Shown here one piece after another: positions 44,452 to 52,981 of a DNA stretch of 64,000 nucleotides. This DNA comes from Taibaiella sp. (GTDB lineage: Bacteria > Bacteroidota > Bacteroidia > Chitinophagales > Chitinophagaceae). The translations under genes were made by a program, and so were the position numbers. Under the pieces are notes generated by a model, which had not been told where the DNA came from, ran no database searches, and was given only the letters and a program-made list of their open reading frames with translations. The number at the start of each line of letters is the position of its first letter. Positions within the stretch are counted from its first letter, which is position 1. The stretch is from the NCBI GenBank assembly GCA_019638495.1, contig JAHBTQ010000002.1:434001-498000 (forward strand), given 5' to 3'.

Positions 44452-45876
44452 ATGAATAGACTCCTTACCTTGCTTTTTACAGGTTTTCTGTGTGCTGGTG
44501 GTGCAGCACATTCCCAAGTGTTTTGGACGGAAAACTTTGAAACAGGCGCTGCAACAGGATTGCAGGTGTCTTCTTACTCCAGCGCTAACGGTGCATGGAG
44601 CCTCTCCGTAACCGGCACCGAAGGGGCAGACCCCAATATGTGGTATGTGAGTTGCCAGGAGGCCGGGCAACTGGCAGGTGCTTGTGGCGCTACATGCAGT
44701 GGTTCACCAGGTCTGGGCGCGTCTTTACATGTCGGAGGAAATTCAAGTTGGACTGGGGATGGAGGTGCGAGTTACGATGCAGGTGGGCTGTGTCCAATAA
44801 TCTGTCCGCAAACAGACAGGCGCGCGACCTCACCTACTATCAATTGCACAGGTAAGTCGAACATACGTTTAAAGTTCTATTACATACTGAATGGGCAGGG
44901 TAGTTCGGATGATGGTAGCGTCTACTACTCGCCCGATAATGGTGTGACATGGAGCTTGCTGGTGACTCCGCCAAAGACGACGCTGTGCCCAAGTACACAA
45001 GGTAAGTGGGATACATTAGGGATATTGCTTCCCTCGTCTGCCAACAACAATGCTACCGTTAAGATCGGCTTTCGCTGGGTGAATAATGACGATGGTGTAG
45101 GATCCGATCCGTCTTTCGCAGTGGATAGTGTGTCGCTGCGCACGCCAGGCACTGCGGGGCCAGTGTCAGCTTCTATGACCTCGAGCGGTACAACAATATG
45201 CGAGGATAGTTGCCTGACCTTTACCAATACAAGCACCGGCACCGTGGATAGTGCACGATGGAGCAGCCCCGGGAATACTATTACAACCACATCATCAAGC
45301 CTAGCAACAATCTGCTTTCTTAATTCAGGCACGCAGGTTGTGAAGCTTTATCTATATAACGGGGGGACACGCGTAGACTCTGCCAGTACTACAATAACGG
45401 TAAATCCGGCGCCCAGCCCGGTAGTAATCAAAACGGGAACTACCTATTCTGTGCCGGCCGTTTATTCTTCATATCAATGGTACACAGTAGCTTTTCCTCC
45501 GGTGGCCATATCGGGTGCAACCAATGCTACCTACACCACTACTGTTACCGGTACGTATGCTGTAAAGGTAGACTCAGCCGGTTGTTCCAATTTCGCCATT
45601 TATTCGGCTCCGGGCGGTGTTTCGGAAGCCGGTGCACAAGCTAATTTCTTCCGTGTTTCCTCCGGTACCGTAGCTACACTTCATTCTGCGTTGCCACTTT
45701 CTGAGCCTTTGAACGTAAGTGTCTATGATGTCACAGGCAGGCGGGTATATAGCACCGAGTGGCAGGCAGGAACCAACACCATGTCGCTGTCGTCAATGCC
45801 TGATGTCCGGGGACTCTTCCTCATTAGGTTAAGTGGTGCAAACTCTTCAGTGGTCTTGCGCTGGCAGCACGAATAG
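44452..45876 (+). CDS. Secreted T9SS protein with jelly-roll and Ig-like domains
   Basis: The 474-residue protein has a signal peptide (MNRLLTLLFTGFLCAGGAAHSQ), a jelly-roll/MAM-like domain of about 220 residues (WTENFETGAATGL, YYSPDNGVTWSLL, KIGFRWVNNDDG), a PKD-like domain (TSSGTTICEDSCLTFTNTS), an Ig-like segment (SSYQWYTVAF, TYTTTVTGTYAVKV) and a T9SS sorting domain (LNVSVYDVTGRRVYSTEW to VVLRWQHE). The N-terminal jelly-roll resembles the insert found in the giant adhesins. Six or more cysteines in the first domain suggest disulfides. No enzymatic motif is seen; binding or matrix function is inferred. Confidence 0.85.
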   Translation: MNRLLTLLFTGFLCAGGAAHSQVFWTENFETGAATGLQVSSYSSANGAWSLSVTGTEGADPNMWYVSCQEAGQLAGACGATCSGSPGLGASLHVGGNSSWTGDGGASYDAGGLCPIICPQTDRRATSPTINCTGKSNIRLKFYYILNGQGSSDDGSVYYSPDNGVTWSLLVTPPKTTLCPSTQGKWDTLGILLPSSANNNATVKIGFRWVNNDDGVGSDPSFAVDSVSLRTPGTAGPVSASMTSSGTTICEDSCLTFTNTSTGTVDSARWSSPGNTITTTSSSLATICFLNSGTQVVKLYLYNGGTRVDSASTTITVNPAPSPVVIKTGTTYSVPAVYSSYQWYTVAFPPVAISGATNATYTTTVTGTYAVKVDSAGCSNFAIYSAPGGVSEAGAQANFFRVSSGTVATLHSALPLSEPLNVSVYDVTGRRVYSTEWQAGTNTMSLSSMPDVRGLFLIRLSGANSSVVLRWQHE

Positions 45877-45899
45877 CAGGAAGTCAAAACAATAGAAAG

Positions 45900-45936
45900 C
45901 AAAGAGCGCAACCGGTAACGATTGCGCTCTTTGTTT
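45900..45936. terminator. Bidirectional terminator between the T9SS protein and OmpA-like genes
   Basis: CAAAGAGCGCAA (45900-45911) pairs perfectly with TTGCGCTCTTTG (45922-45933) around a 10-base loop, followed by TTT. It serves the plus-strand T9SS gene and lies near the stop of the minus-strand OmpA-like gene. Confidence 0.8.
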
Positions 45937-45953
45937 ATGATGTTATCTGGTAT

Positions 45954-46856
45954 TTATCGGCCACTTCCGTTTTCCATCAGCTTCATCAGCTCATCCAGCC
46001 TTGGCTCCAGGATTATCTCTGTGCGCCTGTTCTGGCCACGACCTTCAGGCGTGGTGTTGGGGGCGAGTGGGTCATACTGGCTGCGACCGCTGGCTACAAG
46101 TTTGGCTGGTGTTACCTTGTATTCATCTATCAGCACATGTGCTATAGATGTGGCGCGCGCCGTACTCAGCTCCCAGTTGTCGGCAAACTTAGCCGTGTGT
46201 ATCGGGATACTGTCGGTGTGGCCTTCGATATTGATATTGATATCTTCGCTGGTATTCAATACGCCTGCCACTTTAGACAATGCTTCTTTACCCTTGGGAT
46301 TTACCACGGCACTGCCTGAAGGGAAAAGCAGGCTTTCCTGCATGCTGATGTAAACTTTTCCGTTCTTCATTTTCACCGTAAGCTCGTTGCTGTTAAAGCC
46401 TTTCAATGCATCAGCAATTTTGCGGCGTAGCGCCTCTACCGCTTCTTTCTGCTGGTCTAGCAGAGATTGCAGTTGCTCGAGGCGGGCACGCTGTGCAGCG
46501 ATTTGGTCGCTTGTTGTTTTTAGCTGGCGCTTTGTATTTTCTTTTTCGTCGCCCAGCACATTTATCTTGTTAGTCAGTTCCTTTACTACACCTTCCAGGT
46601 TGTCTACGCTGTCGCGCAGGCGTGCGATGCGGCCGTTCAGTGACGCAATGGTATTGCGAAGTTCATTGTTGTTTGCATTGAGCTTGCGGTTTGCCTCCTG
46701 CTGTTCAGACAGTTGCTTTGCCAGGGCGTTCTTTTCCGCCTTTTCCTTATCTGCCCGTGCAGTTTCGGCATCATACTTCTTCTTAGAGACGATGCAGGAA
46801 GTATTGGTTGCAGACATAATGCCTACACCGGCCAGTAATATTAGCGCGTTTTTCAT
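45954..46856 (-). CDS. OmpA-family coiled-coil lipoprotein
   Basis: The 300-residue protein has a lipobox-type N-terminus (SATNTSC), a long coiled coil (about residues 25-150, with many Lys/Glu/Gln heptads and LNANNNELRNTIASLNGRI) and a C-terminal OmpA/MotB peptidoglycan-binding domain (about 170-285: FPSGSAVVNPKGKEAL, NIEGHTDSIP, ELSTARATSIAHVL, GQNRRTEIILEP). The HTD and the NRRTEI motif are the usual diaminopimelate contacts. Such proteins tie the outer membrane to the cell wall. A minus-strand TAATTTTG element at 46901-46908 is a plausible promoter. Confidence 0.9.
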   Translation of the reverse strand: MKNALILLAGVGIMSATNTSCIVSKKKYDAETARADKEKAEKNALAKQLSEQQEANRKLNANNNELRNTIASLNGRIARLRDSVDNLEGVVKELTNKINVLGDEKENTKRQLKTTSDQIAAQRARLEQLQSLLDQQKEAVEALRRKIADALKGFNSNELTVKMKNGKVYISMQESLLFPSGSAVVNPKGKEALSKVAGVLNTSEDININIEGHTDSIPIHTAKFADNWELSTARATSIAHVLIDEYKVTPAKLVASGRSQYDPLAPNTTPEGRGQNRRTEIILEPRLDELMKLMENGSGR

Positions 46857-46988
46857 GAGTTGTGAATTTTAGTGTGGTTAATACAAAAACCATACCATGG
46901 CAAAATTATCGCTATAAGTCCCTAATCAGCCAAGAAGATACTAACACCTTTGTGGAAAACCTGCATAAAAGCCTGATTCAGACTTTCT

Positions 46989-49136
46989 TTACTTCAGATG
47001 CGCATCAAAGTAATCGGAGATCTTTTGCATCAGGTGCACGCGGTCTTTGCCCCGCACATTATGCTCATGGCCGGGATAGACGAAGTAGTCGACCTGCACA
47101 CCCTCATCAACGCAATTCTTTATGAAGTTGAGGCTATGCTGCCATACTACCACATCGTCGCTGGTGCCATGTATGAGTAAAAGCTTTCCTTTCAGGTTCT
47201 TAACCTTGTCCAGTAGATTGGCATTCTCGTAACCCTTTGGGTTGTCCTGTGGCGAATCCATGTAGCGCTCGGTATACATTACTTCATACATCTTCCAGTC
47301 CATTACAGGTCCTCCGGCTACAGCTGCCTTAAATACGTTTGGATACTTCAGCATTAGTGAGGTGGTCATGAATCCGCCAAAACTCCAGCCGTGTACGCCC
47401 ATGTTTTTGCTATCTACATAAGGCAACGACTTCAGGTATTTTACGCCTTCCATCTGGTCTGCCATTTCCACATCGCCGAGGTGGCGGAAGGTGGCCTGTT
47501 CAAACTTCAACCCTCGGTTCCAGCTTCCACGGCCATCCATCGTAAATACGATATAGCCGTGCTGTGCCATATACTCATACCAGAGGTTACCACTTTCCGG
47601 GAATGAGTTGTGCAGTAGCTGTACGTTGGGCCCGTTGTAGAGATAAACAATTGTGGGGTATTTCTTTGTCTTGTCAAAGTTTACCGGCAATATGAGCTTG
47701 CCGTAAAGTTTGGTTTGCCCGTCCGCCGCAGTGAGTGTCACATTCTTTATCTCCGGCCTATTATACTCTGCAAGCGGGTTGGGCGAGTGCATCAGTTCTT
47801 TGGAGAACGAGCCATCGGTGGCATGTACAAATGTATTTTTGGGTACACCTGCAGCAGAGTACACATCCAGCACATAGTCACCGTCACTGCTCACGAGTGC
47901 GCTGTGCATGCCTGCAGCTTTGTCTATACGGCTAATTGTGCCATCGAGCGTTACGGAGTAGATATTCTTGTCCAGCGGCGACTCTTTTGATGCTGTGAAT
48001 ATCACCGATTGCTCCTCTTTGTTGTATCCGGCAAGGTCATTTACTACCCATGCGCCTTTGGTGAGTTGCCTCAGCAGTCTGCCCTGCGTGTTGTAGAGGT
48101 ACATATGGTTATAACCATCGCGCTCGCTCTGCCATATGAATTTGTCGCTTTGGCCGGGGATAAAGAAAAGGTTATGTGTAGGGTGCACATATTTGGAATT
48201 GGCTTCCTCAAAAAGGGTTGCTTCTTTTTCACCGGTGCCAGCGTCGTACCTGTTCAGCCAAAGGTGGTTTTGATCGCGATTAAGAATTGCAATGTATATG
48301 TCGTGCTCGTCAGGGCTCCAGGTTACAGCGGTTAGGTAGTGGTCGCGGTTTTTGTCGCCGGTATTCATCACCACGGTTTTGCCGGTCGCTATGTTATATA
48401 CGCAAAGGGTGACCTCGTGGGATGTGCCGCCAGCCATTGGGTACTTTATTATATCTGCATAGCATGGGGTAGTGCTCCACTTAACTACGGGATAGTCCTT
48501 TACCATGCGCTGGTCCATGCGGTAATAGGCGATATAGTTGCCCTTGGGCGAAAAGAAGATGCCCCTGTCTATGCCAAACTCATCCCTGTGCACCGCCTTG
48601 CCATTTACGATGTTGACGTCCATGTCTTTGGTGATCGCAACCTTTCTGCGGCTGAGGTGCTCCTGAAGATTGAGGTTGTTGCGGGTGGTATAGGCGATGT
48701 TCAGGCTCTTGTCTACGGTTATGTTCTCAGCATCAGAAGCTAGCTCTGCAGCCAGAGTCCATTTCCATTTTCCGTCAGCAAGGGAGCCGGTAACCACGGT
48801 TGTGCCTGAGATGAAATAGGCACTGTTCTCATCGAGCCACCTGAGTGACGGAATCGATGTGTTCTTTACAGGGAATGTGCCGGGGGTGATATTCTCAGAG
48901 CGCCCTCCATTTCCGAAATCAGTCACTTTCCATAGATCAGTGTTGCCGCTCTTCGACGCTTCCCACAGTTTGCTTGTTCCGGGTTGCCAGCATGGGCTTT
49001 TGAGACCTTTAGTGGCCAGTGTGGTTGCCATGCCATTTGTGGCCTCGGCCATGGTGTAGTTCTTCGATTGGGCGCCTGCAAAACTTGAAAACGCAAGTAG
49101 TCCTGCAGCCAGGAGGAAGCCCTTTGTATAGTTCAT
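46989..49136 (-). CDS. S9-family serine peptidase, dipeptidyl-peptidase IV-like
   Basis: The 715-residue protein has a signal peptide (MNYTKGFLLAAGLLAFSSFAGAQ), an N-terminal beta-propeller (DPPIV_N, about 60-440) and a C-terminal alpha/beta-hydrolase (about 480-715). The nucleophile is in GWSFGGF, with the acid in GTSDDVV and the histidine in GHEHNVRG. The RMDQRMVKDY and YNGPN regions fit DPP-IV, which releases X-Pro or X-Ala dipeptides. It is probably periplasmic and used for peptide nutrition. It lies 57 bp upstream of, and on the same strand as, no coupled partner; the response-regulator gene ends before it and is a separate unit. Confidence 0.92.
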   Translation of the reverse strand: MNYTKGFLLAAGLLAFSSFAGAQSKNYTMAEATNGMATTLATKGLKSPCWQPGTSKLWEASKSGNTDLWKVTDFGNGGRSENITPGTFPVKNTSIPSLRWLDENSAYFISGTTVVTGSLADGKWKWTLAAELASDAENITVDKSLNIAYTTRNNLNLQEHLSRRKVAITKDMDVNIVNGKAVHRDEFGIDRGIFFSPKGNYIAYYRMDQRMVKDYPVVKWSTTPCYADIIKYPMAGGTSHEVTLCVYNIATGKTVVMNTGDKNRDHYLTAVTWSPDEHDIYIAILNRDQNHLWLNRYDAGTGEKEATLFEEANSKYVHPTHNLFFIPGQSDKFIWQSERDGYNHMYLYNTQGRLLRQLTKGAWVVNDLAGYNKEEQSVIFTASKESPLDKNIYSVTLDGTISRIDKAAGMHSALVSSDGDYVLDVYSAAGVPKNTFVHATDGSFSKELMHSPNPLAEYNRPEIKNVTLTAADGQTKLYGKLILPVNFDKTKKYPTIVYLYNGPNVQLLHNSFPESGNLWYEYMAQHGYIVFTMDGRGSWNRGLKFEQATFRHLGDVEMADQMEGVKYLKSLPYVDSKNMGVHGWSFGGFMTTSLMLKYPNVFKAAVAGGPVMDWKMYEVMYTERYMDSPQDNPKGYENANLLDKVKNLKGKLLLIHGTSDDVVVWQHSLNFIKNCVDEGVQVDYFVYPGHEHNVRGKDRVHLMQKISDYFDAHLK

Positions 49137-49193
49137 ATTGCCAGATTGATGGCAACAAACATAATGAAATGAAGCAGAAGTAGGAATGGTGGG

Positions 49194-49844
49194 CTAGTCA
49201 ATAAGCCCATTACGGACGGCATATAACACCAGGCCGGATTTTGACTTTACATTGGCCTTTTCGAAGATATTCTGCCTGTGGTCGTCTACAGTGCGGGGGT
49301 GTACTGACAGCTTTTCAGCAATTTCCTTGTAGGTATATTCTTCCTCGGCACATATGAGTTTGATGAGTTGCAGTTCGCGCTCGGTAAAAAGTGCTGCCGG
49401 GTCAAATTTGCCTTTGGGGCCTGTTGCAGAGGAGTCTGCAGTCAGTGCCTGTATCATGTGTTCATTATGAAAGTAGCCGCGCTCAAAAATATCGGAAAGT
49501 GCCTGCTTTAATACAGCTGCGGTGCAGTTTTTCTGCAGGTAGCCTCTTACACCATTTCTGAAAAGGCGTACTAGCTTTTCGTCGTCGGTATTGAGCGTGA
49601 GGATGAGTGTGGGAACAGTGACGCCATGGGCTTTCATGTGCTCCACTACCTCATCTCCATCCATGCGGGGCATGGAGATATCAAGGACGAGGAGATCGAT
49701 ATTGGCAGCTAACGGAAAGCTATCTACAAAATCGCGTCCATTGTCATACTCTGAAACTACCTTGTACGGGCCGATCTTTTCAATCAGCTCCTTCAGGCCA
49801 TTCCTGATGATTACATGGTCATCTACGAGTACAATATTTTTCAT
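49194..49844 (-). CDS. NarL/LuxR-family response regulator
   Basis: The 216-residue protein has an N-terminal receiver domain (IVLVDDHVIIRNGLKELI, phospho-acceptor Asp in LLVLDISMPRMDG, and the LILT and Lys positions) and a C-terminal LuxR-type helix-turn-helix (LFTERELQLIKLICAEEEYT, EIAEKLSVHPRTVDDHRQNI). It is the output of the adjacent histidine kinase, whose gene ends 24 bp upstream of its start. Targets are unknown; such pairs in Bacteroidota often control surface or nutritional functions. Confidence 0.93.
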   Translation of the reverse strand: MKNIVLVDDHVIIRNGLKELIEKIGPYKVVSEYDNGRDFVDSFPLAANIDLLVLDISMPRMDGDEVVEHMKAHGVTVPTLILTLNTDDEKLVRLFRNGVRGYLQKNCTAAVLKQALSDIFERGYFHNEHMIQALTADSSATGPKGKFDPAALFTERELQLIKLICAEEEYTYKEIAEKLSVHPRTVDDHRQNIFEKANVKSKSGLVLYAVRNGLID

Positions 49845-49868
49845 GACACATGAAGATAGTAAAAATTG

Positions 49869-50651
49869 CTAGGTCTGCTCCTGGATTTGCCTGAACTCGT
49901 AGCTGCAACCCGCACCCGGAGTTGAATAGATGGTGCATGTGAAACCTGCGAGTTCAGCTCGTTTAATAATATTTCGCAGTCCGGATGCCTTGCCGGAGTT
50001 AAGTATCGTTTGATGCTCAAATCCCCGACCATCATCTTCCATGCGCAGGTATACACCCTCGGGCTGCCCCCATTGCACACGAACATTTCGCGCCTGCGAA
50101 TGTTTTAGTGCATTGGTCATTATTTCCTGGAAAATTCTGAATAGCAATAGTTGTTTGTTCTTGTCGGGCTTTTGCGGAGGGCGTTCGCCCGACACGCTAA
50201 TGTTGAGTCTGCCCAACTTATTAAGTCGCTCAATCTCCTGGTTAATAGCGCCATACAATCCCTGTGCGCCTATGAAGTCGCGGTTGAGGGAGCGGCTCAG
50301 CAGGCGCACCTGTTCATGTGCATCTGTCAGGTATTGCTCTATGGGGTCATAAGCTGCTTTAGCTACCTCATTATCGTAGGCATTGTTTTCCATGGTGACG
50401 CGAATGCAGGTGAGCAAGTGCCCGATGTTGTCGTGCAGCTCATGGCCTACCTGCTGCATAGTGTGCTCCCCAATTTCAGTCTCGGCCTTGCGCATTTCCT
50501 GCTCAAACTGCAGGGCCATCTGGGTGAGTTCAATTTGTTGCTTCATTTTTTGCCGACCAGCAATATAGATCGCAATAAATATACCGGCCACTAACAGCAG
50601 CAACAAAAGAGTAGTAAAGACAACACCTAATATGACTTGCTGTTCATTCAT
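49869..50651 (-). CDS. NarL-type sensor histidine kinase, minimal (one TM helix)
   Basis: The 260-residue kinase has a single N-terminal membrane helix (about 6-30) and then a HisKA_3 dimerisation/phospho-acceptor domain with His in QQVGHELHDNIGHLL and a HATPase_c domain (FRIFQEIMTNALKHSQARNV, EDDGRGF, GLRNIIKRAE). There is no extracytoplasmic sensor or PAS domain, so input must come from elsewhere. Its start overlaps the stop of the membrane-protein gene by 8 bp. Together they form a three-gene operon ending in the response regulator. Confidence 0.92.
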   Translation of the reverse strand: MNEQQVILGVVFTTLLLLLLVAGIFIAIYIAGRQKMKQQIELTQMALQFEQEMRKAETEIGEHTMQQVGHELHDNIGHLLTCIRVTMENNAYDNEVAKAAYDPIEQYLTDAHEQVRLLSRSLNRDFIGAQGLYGAINQEIERLNKLGRLNISVSGERPPQKPDKNKQLLLFRIFQEIMTNALKHSQARNVRVQWGQPEGVYLRMEDDGRGFEHQTILNSGKASGLRNIIKRAELAGFTCTIYSTPGAGCSYEFRQIQEQT

Positions 50652-51279
50652 GTTTCGGTTTCGCCTGGATAGATTTTTTCCTAAATAAATAAAATGCTAC
50701 AGCGATAAGCAGGTATTTCAAAGAGTCGAGGGTGGTATTGATGTCAACGATGTAATTATAGATAGTGCTTGACATAAAAAAATCGAAACCGCAAAATACA
50801 ATGAACGTGCCGCAATGATATAATATTAGGGCTATGCAAAATATCCGAGTTGGGAGACTCGCTTTGGGTTTAATGTTTAACTCGTTGTTGTAGGCTGCAA
50901 TCATGTATGTGACCACTATTAATAATGATGAAGTGACCAATGCATAGTTTGCGAAATGTTCAAAGCCATCCTTTTTAATTAATGCGATAAAACAGAAAAG
51001 GAACAGGGTAAAAGCAAAAGCTGGCACTTTTACTTTAGCCCATATCGGCAAAATGGAAACGCTTGCTAGAAACAATAAGATGGTGTCGCAAAGCAAGAAA
51101 ATGTTGTGTATTGGGTCTTCATATTTTGATGCCAAATAACAGGAAAAATCTGAGGTTATGGATAGAATGGCCTCAAAAATAATAAGCCGTAAGGTTAGCG
51201 GTAAATGACGCAATGATACTAGTCCAATTACGCAGCACAAAAATGCGAATATGGAAGGAATGATTAAGTAATATGGCAT
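50644..51279 (-). CDS. Multi-pass membrane protein, possible sensor for the adjacent kinase
   Basis: The 211-residue protein has about seven hydrophobic segments covering most of its length (for example IIPSIFAFLCCVIGLVSLRHL, LLCDTILLFLASVSILPIW, FCIALILYHCGTFIVFCGF) and a short basic tail. I recognise no family for certain. The 8-bp overlap with the kinase gene and the absence of a sensor domain in that kinase suggest this protein supplies the input. That is inference from gene arrangement. Confidence 0.75.
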   Translation of the reverse strand: MPYYLIIPSIFAFLCCVIGLVSLRHLPLTLRLIIFEAILSITSDFSCYLASKYEDPIHNIFLLCDTILLFLASVSILPIWAKVKVPAFAFTLFLFCFIALIKKDGFEHFANYALVTSSLLIVVTYMIAAYNNELNIKPKASLPTRIFCIALILYHCGTFIVFCGFDFFMSSTIYNYIVDINTTLDSLKYLLIAVAFYLFRKKSIQAKPKHE

Positions 51280-51300
51280 CGTTAGGATTTTGTCAATATG

Positions 51301-51322
51301 ACAAGCGTCGAAAGACGCTTGT
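51301..51322 (-). other. Strong hairpin at the end of the 51.3-52.1 kb gene
   Basis: ACAAGCGTC (51301-51309) and GACGCTTGT (51314-51322) form a perfect 9-bp stem with the loop GAAA on the plus strand (TTTC on the minus). There is no T run, so it is a 3' stabilising hairpin or a Rho-type end, not a classical terminator. It lies 17 bp after the minus-strand gene. Confidence 0.6.
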
Positions 51323-51339
51323 CTGTTAACTGGCGTCGA

Positions 51340-52143
51340 TTATGCAGGCCTTGGAATATCTGAATTCCACAAAAAAACCGCGCATCGCTTTGGACACCCT
51401 GTATTATAGTCTGCAGCCTTATTCATAAACTTACCCAAGGTTATAAACCCGTTGTCCAGGCAGTTTATTCCATCATATTTCATGTACGCTACTACACAAT
51501 GCGGGTATTCAACATCAGTCTCTGGTGAAGGTAGAGTTGCTTTGTAGGCTGAAGATGAAAATACAATGCTGAAAAGTTGATCGTTTGGGCGTAGCTGGTC
51601 ACTGTTGTCTGTCCTCAGCTTCTGCAATGCAAACCATGAGTAGGTGACGCTCTGCACATTACTTCCCTGCACTACTTTGTTATTGCCGTAATAGACATTG
51701 TTGAAGTACTCAGGGCACCAGCGCTGGCTGACAGTTCCACTGAGTCCGGTAGAACCGTTCCAAGCAATGACACCGCCGTCCATAATGTCGAAGTAGTTGT
51801 CGAAGCAAACGAGCTGGTAGCTTTCATAGCGCCTGTTTGGATCTGGATCGGGGAGTGGCGAGCCACTTATAAAACAAAGCTGAACTGTAACGTACCAGCA
51901 ATTTGTGGTTGTGTTATAACGGTGGATGAATCGAAGGCCTAACCGATCTTCCGGTATGGTCGGTTCATTTGCGCTCAAAGTCGCTACCGCCGCCGCAAAA
52001 TCGGTCCAGTTTACAACAAGGTCGTTGAGAAATGATGGATTGGAGCCGCTGTCGCGGTAGTTCTGGGTGAAGTAACTTCTTCCTTCGTTTACCATGTCCT
52101 GGTTCATTACCAGGGCGCGTGGTGAGTCTGCAATCGCTGCCAT
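51340..52143 (-). CDS. Uncharacterised cytoplasmic-type protein
   Basis: The 267-residue protein has no signal peptide and starts MAAIADSPRALVMNQDMVNEG. It is rich in Tyr, Trp, Asn and Cys (at least seven cysteines, with CFISGSPLPDPDPN and NTGCPKRC), with a repeated alternation of aromatic and polar residues suggesting an all-beta fold. No family is recognised. It is transcribed alone with a strong hairpin 17 bp after its stop. The Cys content is unusual for a cytoplasmic protein, so a secreted or metal-bound form cannot be excluded. Confidence 0.65.
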   Translation of the reverse strand: MAAIADSPRALVMNQDMVNEGRSYFTQNYRDSGSNPSFLNDLVVNWTDFAAAVATLSANEPTIPEDRLGLRFIHRYNTTTNCWYVTVQLCFISGSPLPDPDPNRRYESYQLVCFDNYFDIMDGGVIAWNGSTGLSGTVSQRWCPEYFNNVYYGNNKVVQGSNVQSVTYSWFALQKLRTDNSDQLRPNDQLFSIVFSSSAYKATLPSPETDVEYPHCVVAYMKYDGINCLDNGFITLGKFMNKAADYNTGCPKRCAVFLWNSDIPRPA

Positions 52144-52486
52144 TGTTTCTGTTGTGGTTTTTTATGGTTAAGTGTATCGGATTTCATTTCATGCTGATTT
52201 CCGCATAAAAGGCGCTAAATCAGCAAGTTTGTCCTACAAAGTTGTAAATAATTTCTGCCGCATCAAATAGCGGTAATGTTATGCCTGTGTTTTGCGTCTG
52301 CATTATCTCCTGATAGCGTTGCCAGCCTTGGCTTTCCCAAGAAGAGCAAAAAGAAAGGACTGGTGTTTTCACAGTATAGCCCACTGGTATTTTCACAGTC
52401 AGTTGATTCGGATAAACACGTTGTGGGTGAATCTGGGTGGTTGCACCTTTGTATTGTCAACGAAACAGGTAACCAATAGCAAAAAC

Positions 52487-52759
52487 ATGACTTCGATTCA
52501 TCTTCTCTGCATAATGGGGTGTCTTCTCGCCGCAGCACATGCAGTGCTTAGCTTACCCGTAATCGTAAAGATTGCAAACAGCCAGGTGCCGGCCATGTCA
52601 GTGCGCAATTTGCACTTATGGTCGGGCCTGCTTATGTATGCATGCTGGTGCACATATGGATACCTTGAAAATAACTACCTGCTGGCTTTTGCGCTGGTTT
52701 TGGGTATACTAAAATATGTAGTGGTCCTTATCCAACTTTCGATAGGATTTACGCGATAA
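52487..52759 (+). CDS. SemiSWEET-like small membrane transporter
   Basis: The 90-residue protein has three hydrophobic helices. It aligns in layout with bacterial SemiSWEET sugar transporters: the first helix ends in a conserved Pro (LSLPVIVKIANSQ), a polar loop with SVRNLHLW follows, then the second helix with Trp and YGYLENNY and the third helix LAFALVLGILKYVVVL. SemiSWEETs work as homodimers and carry mono- or disaccharides. The match is by eye, and the PQ motif is only partly kept. The ATG at 52487 is chosen; upstream in-frame sequence looks non-coding. No sugar-metabolism genes are nearby. Confidence 0.6.
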   Translation: MTSIHLLCIMGCLLAAAHAVLSLPVIVKIANSQVPAMSVRNLHLWSGLLMYACWCTYGYLENNYLLAFALVLGILKYVVVLIQLSIGFTR

Positions 52760-52969
52760 CTTACCAATTACTATGTAACAAACTGCCCTGTCACCATGAA
52801 AAATTCTTTATATGTTGTTTCTCTTTTTGCTGTTGTTCTCTAAAATTCTTTACCGGCAGTGGAGGGCATATGGGGCGAAGCGGTCCACACTTCACCAGAG
52901 TTTCTAAGCTTTCCCATATGTTCTTCTCTGCTTGTATTGACACAGCGCCGCACTCTTGTTGAAAATTCC

Positions 52970-52977
52970 TATCTTTG
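52970..52977 (+). promoter_or_regulatory. -7 promoter element abutting the 52.98 kb gene
   Basis: TATCTTTG matches TAnnTTTG and is separated from the ATG at 52982 by four bases, so the transcript is expected to be leaderless. Confidence 0.6.
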
Positions 52978-52981
52978 AACT

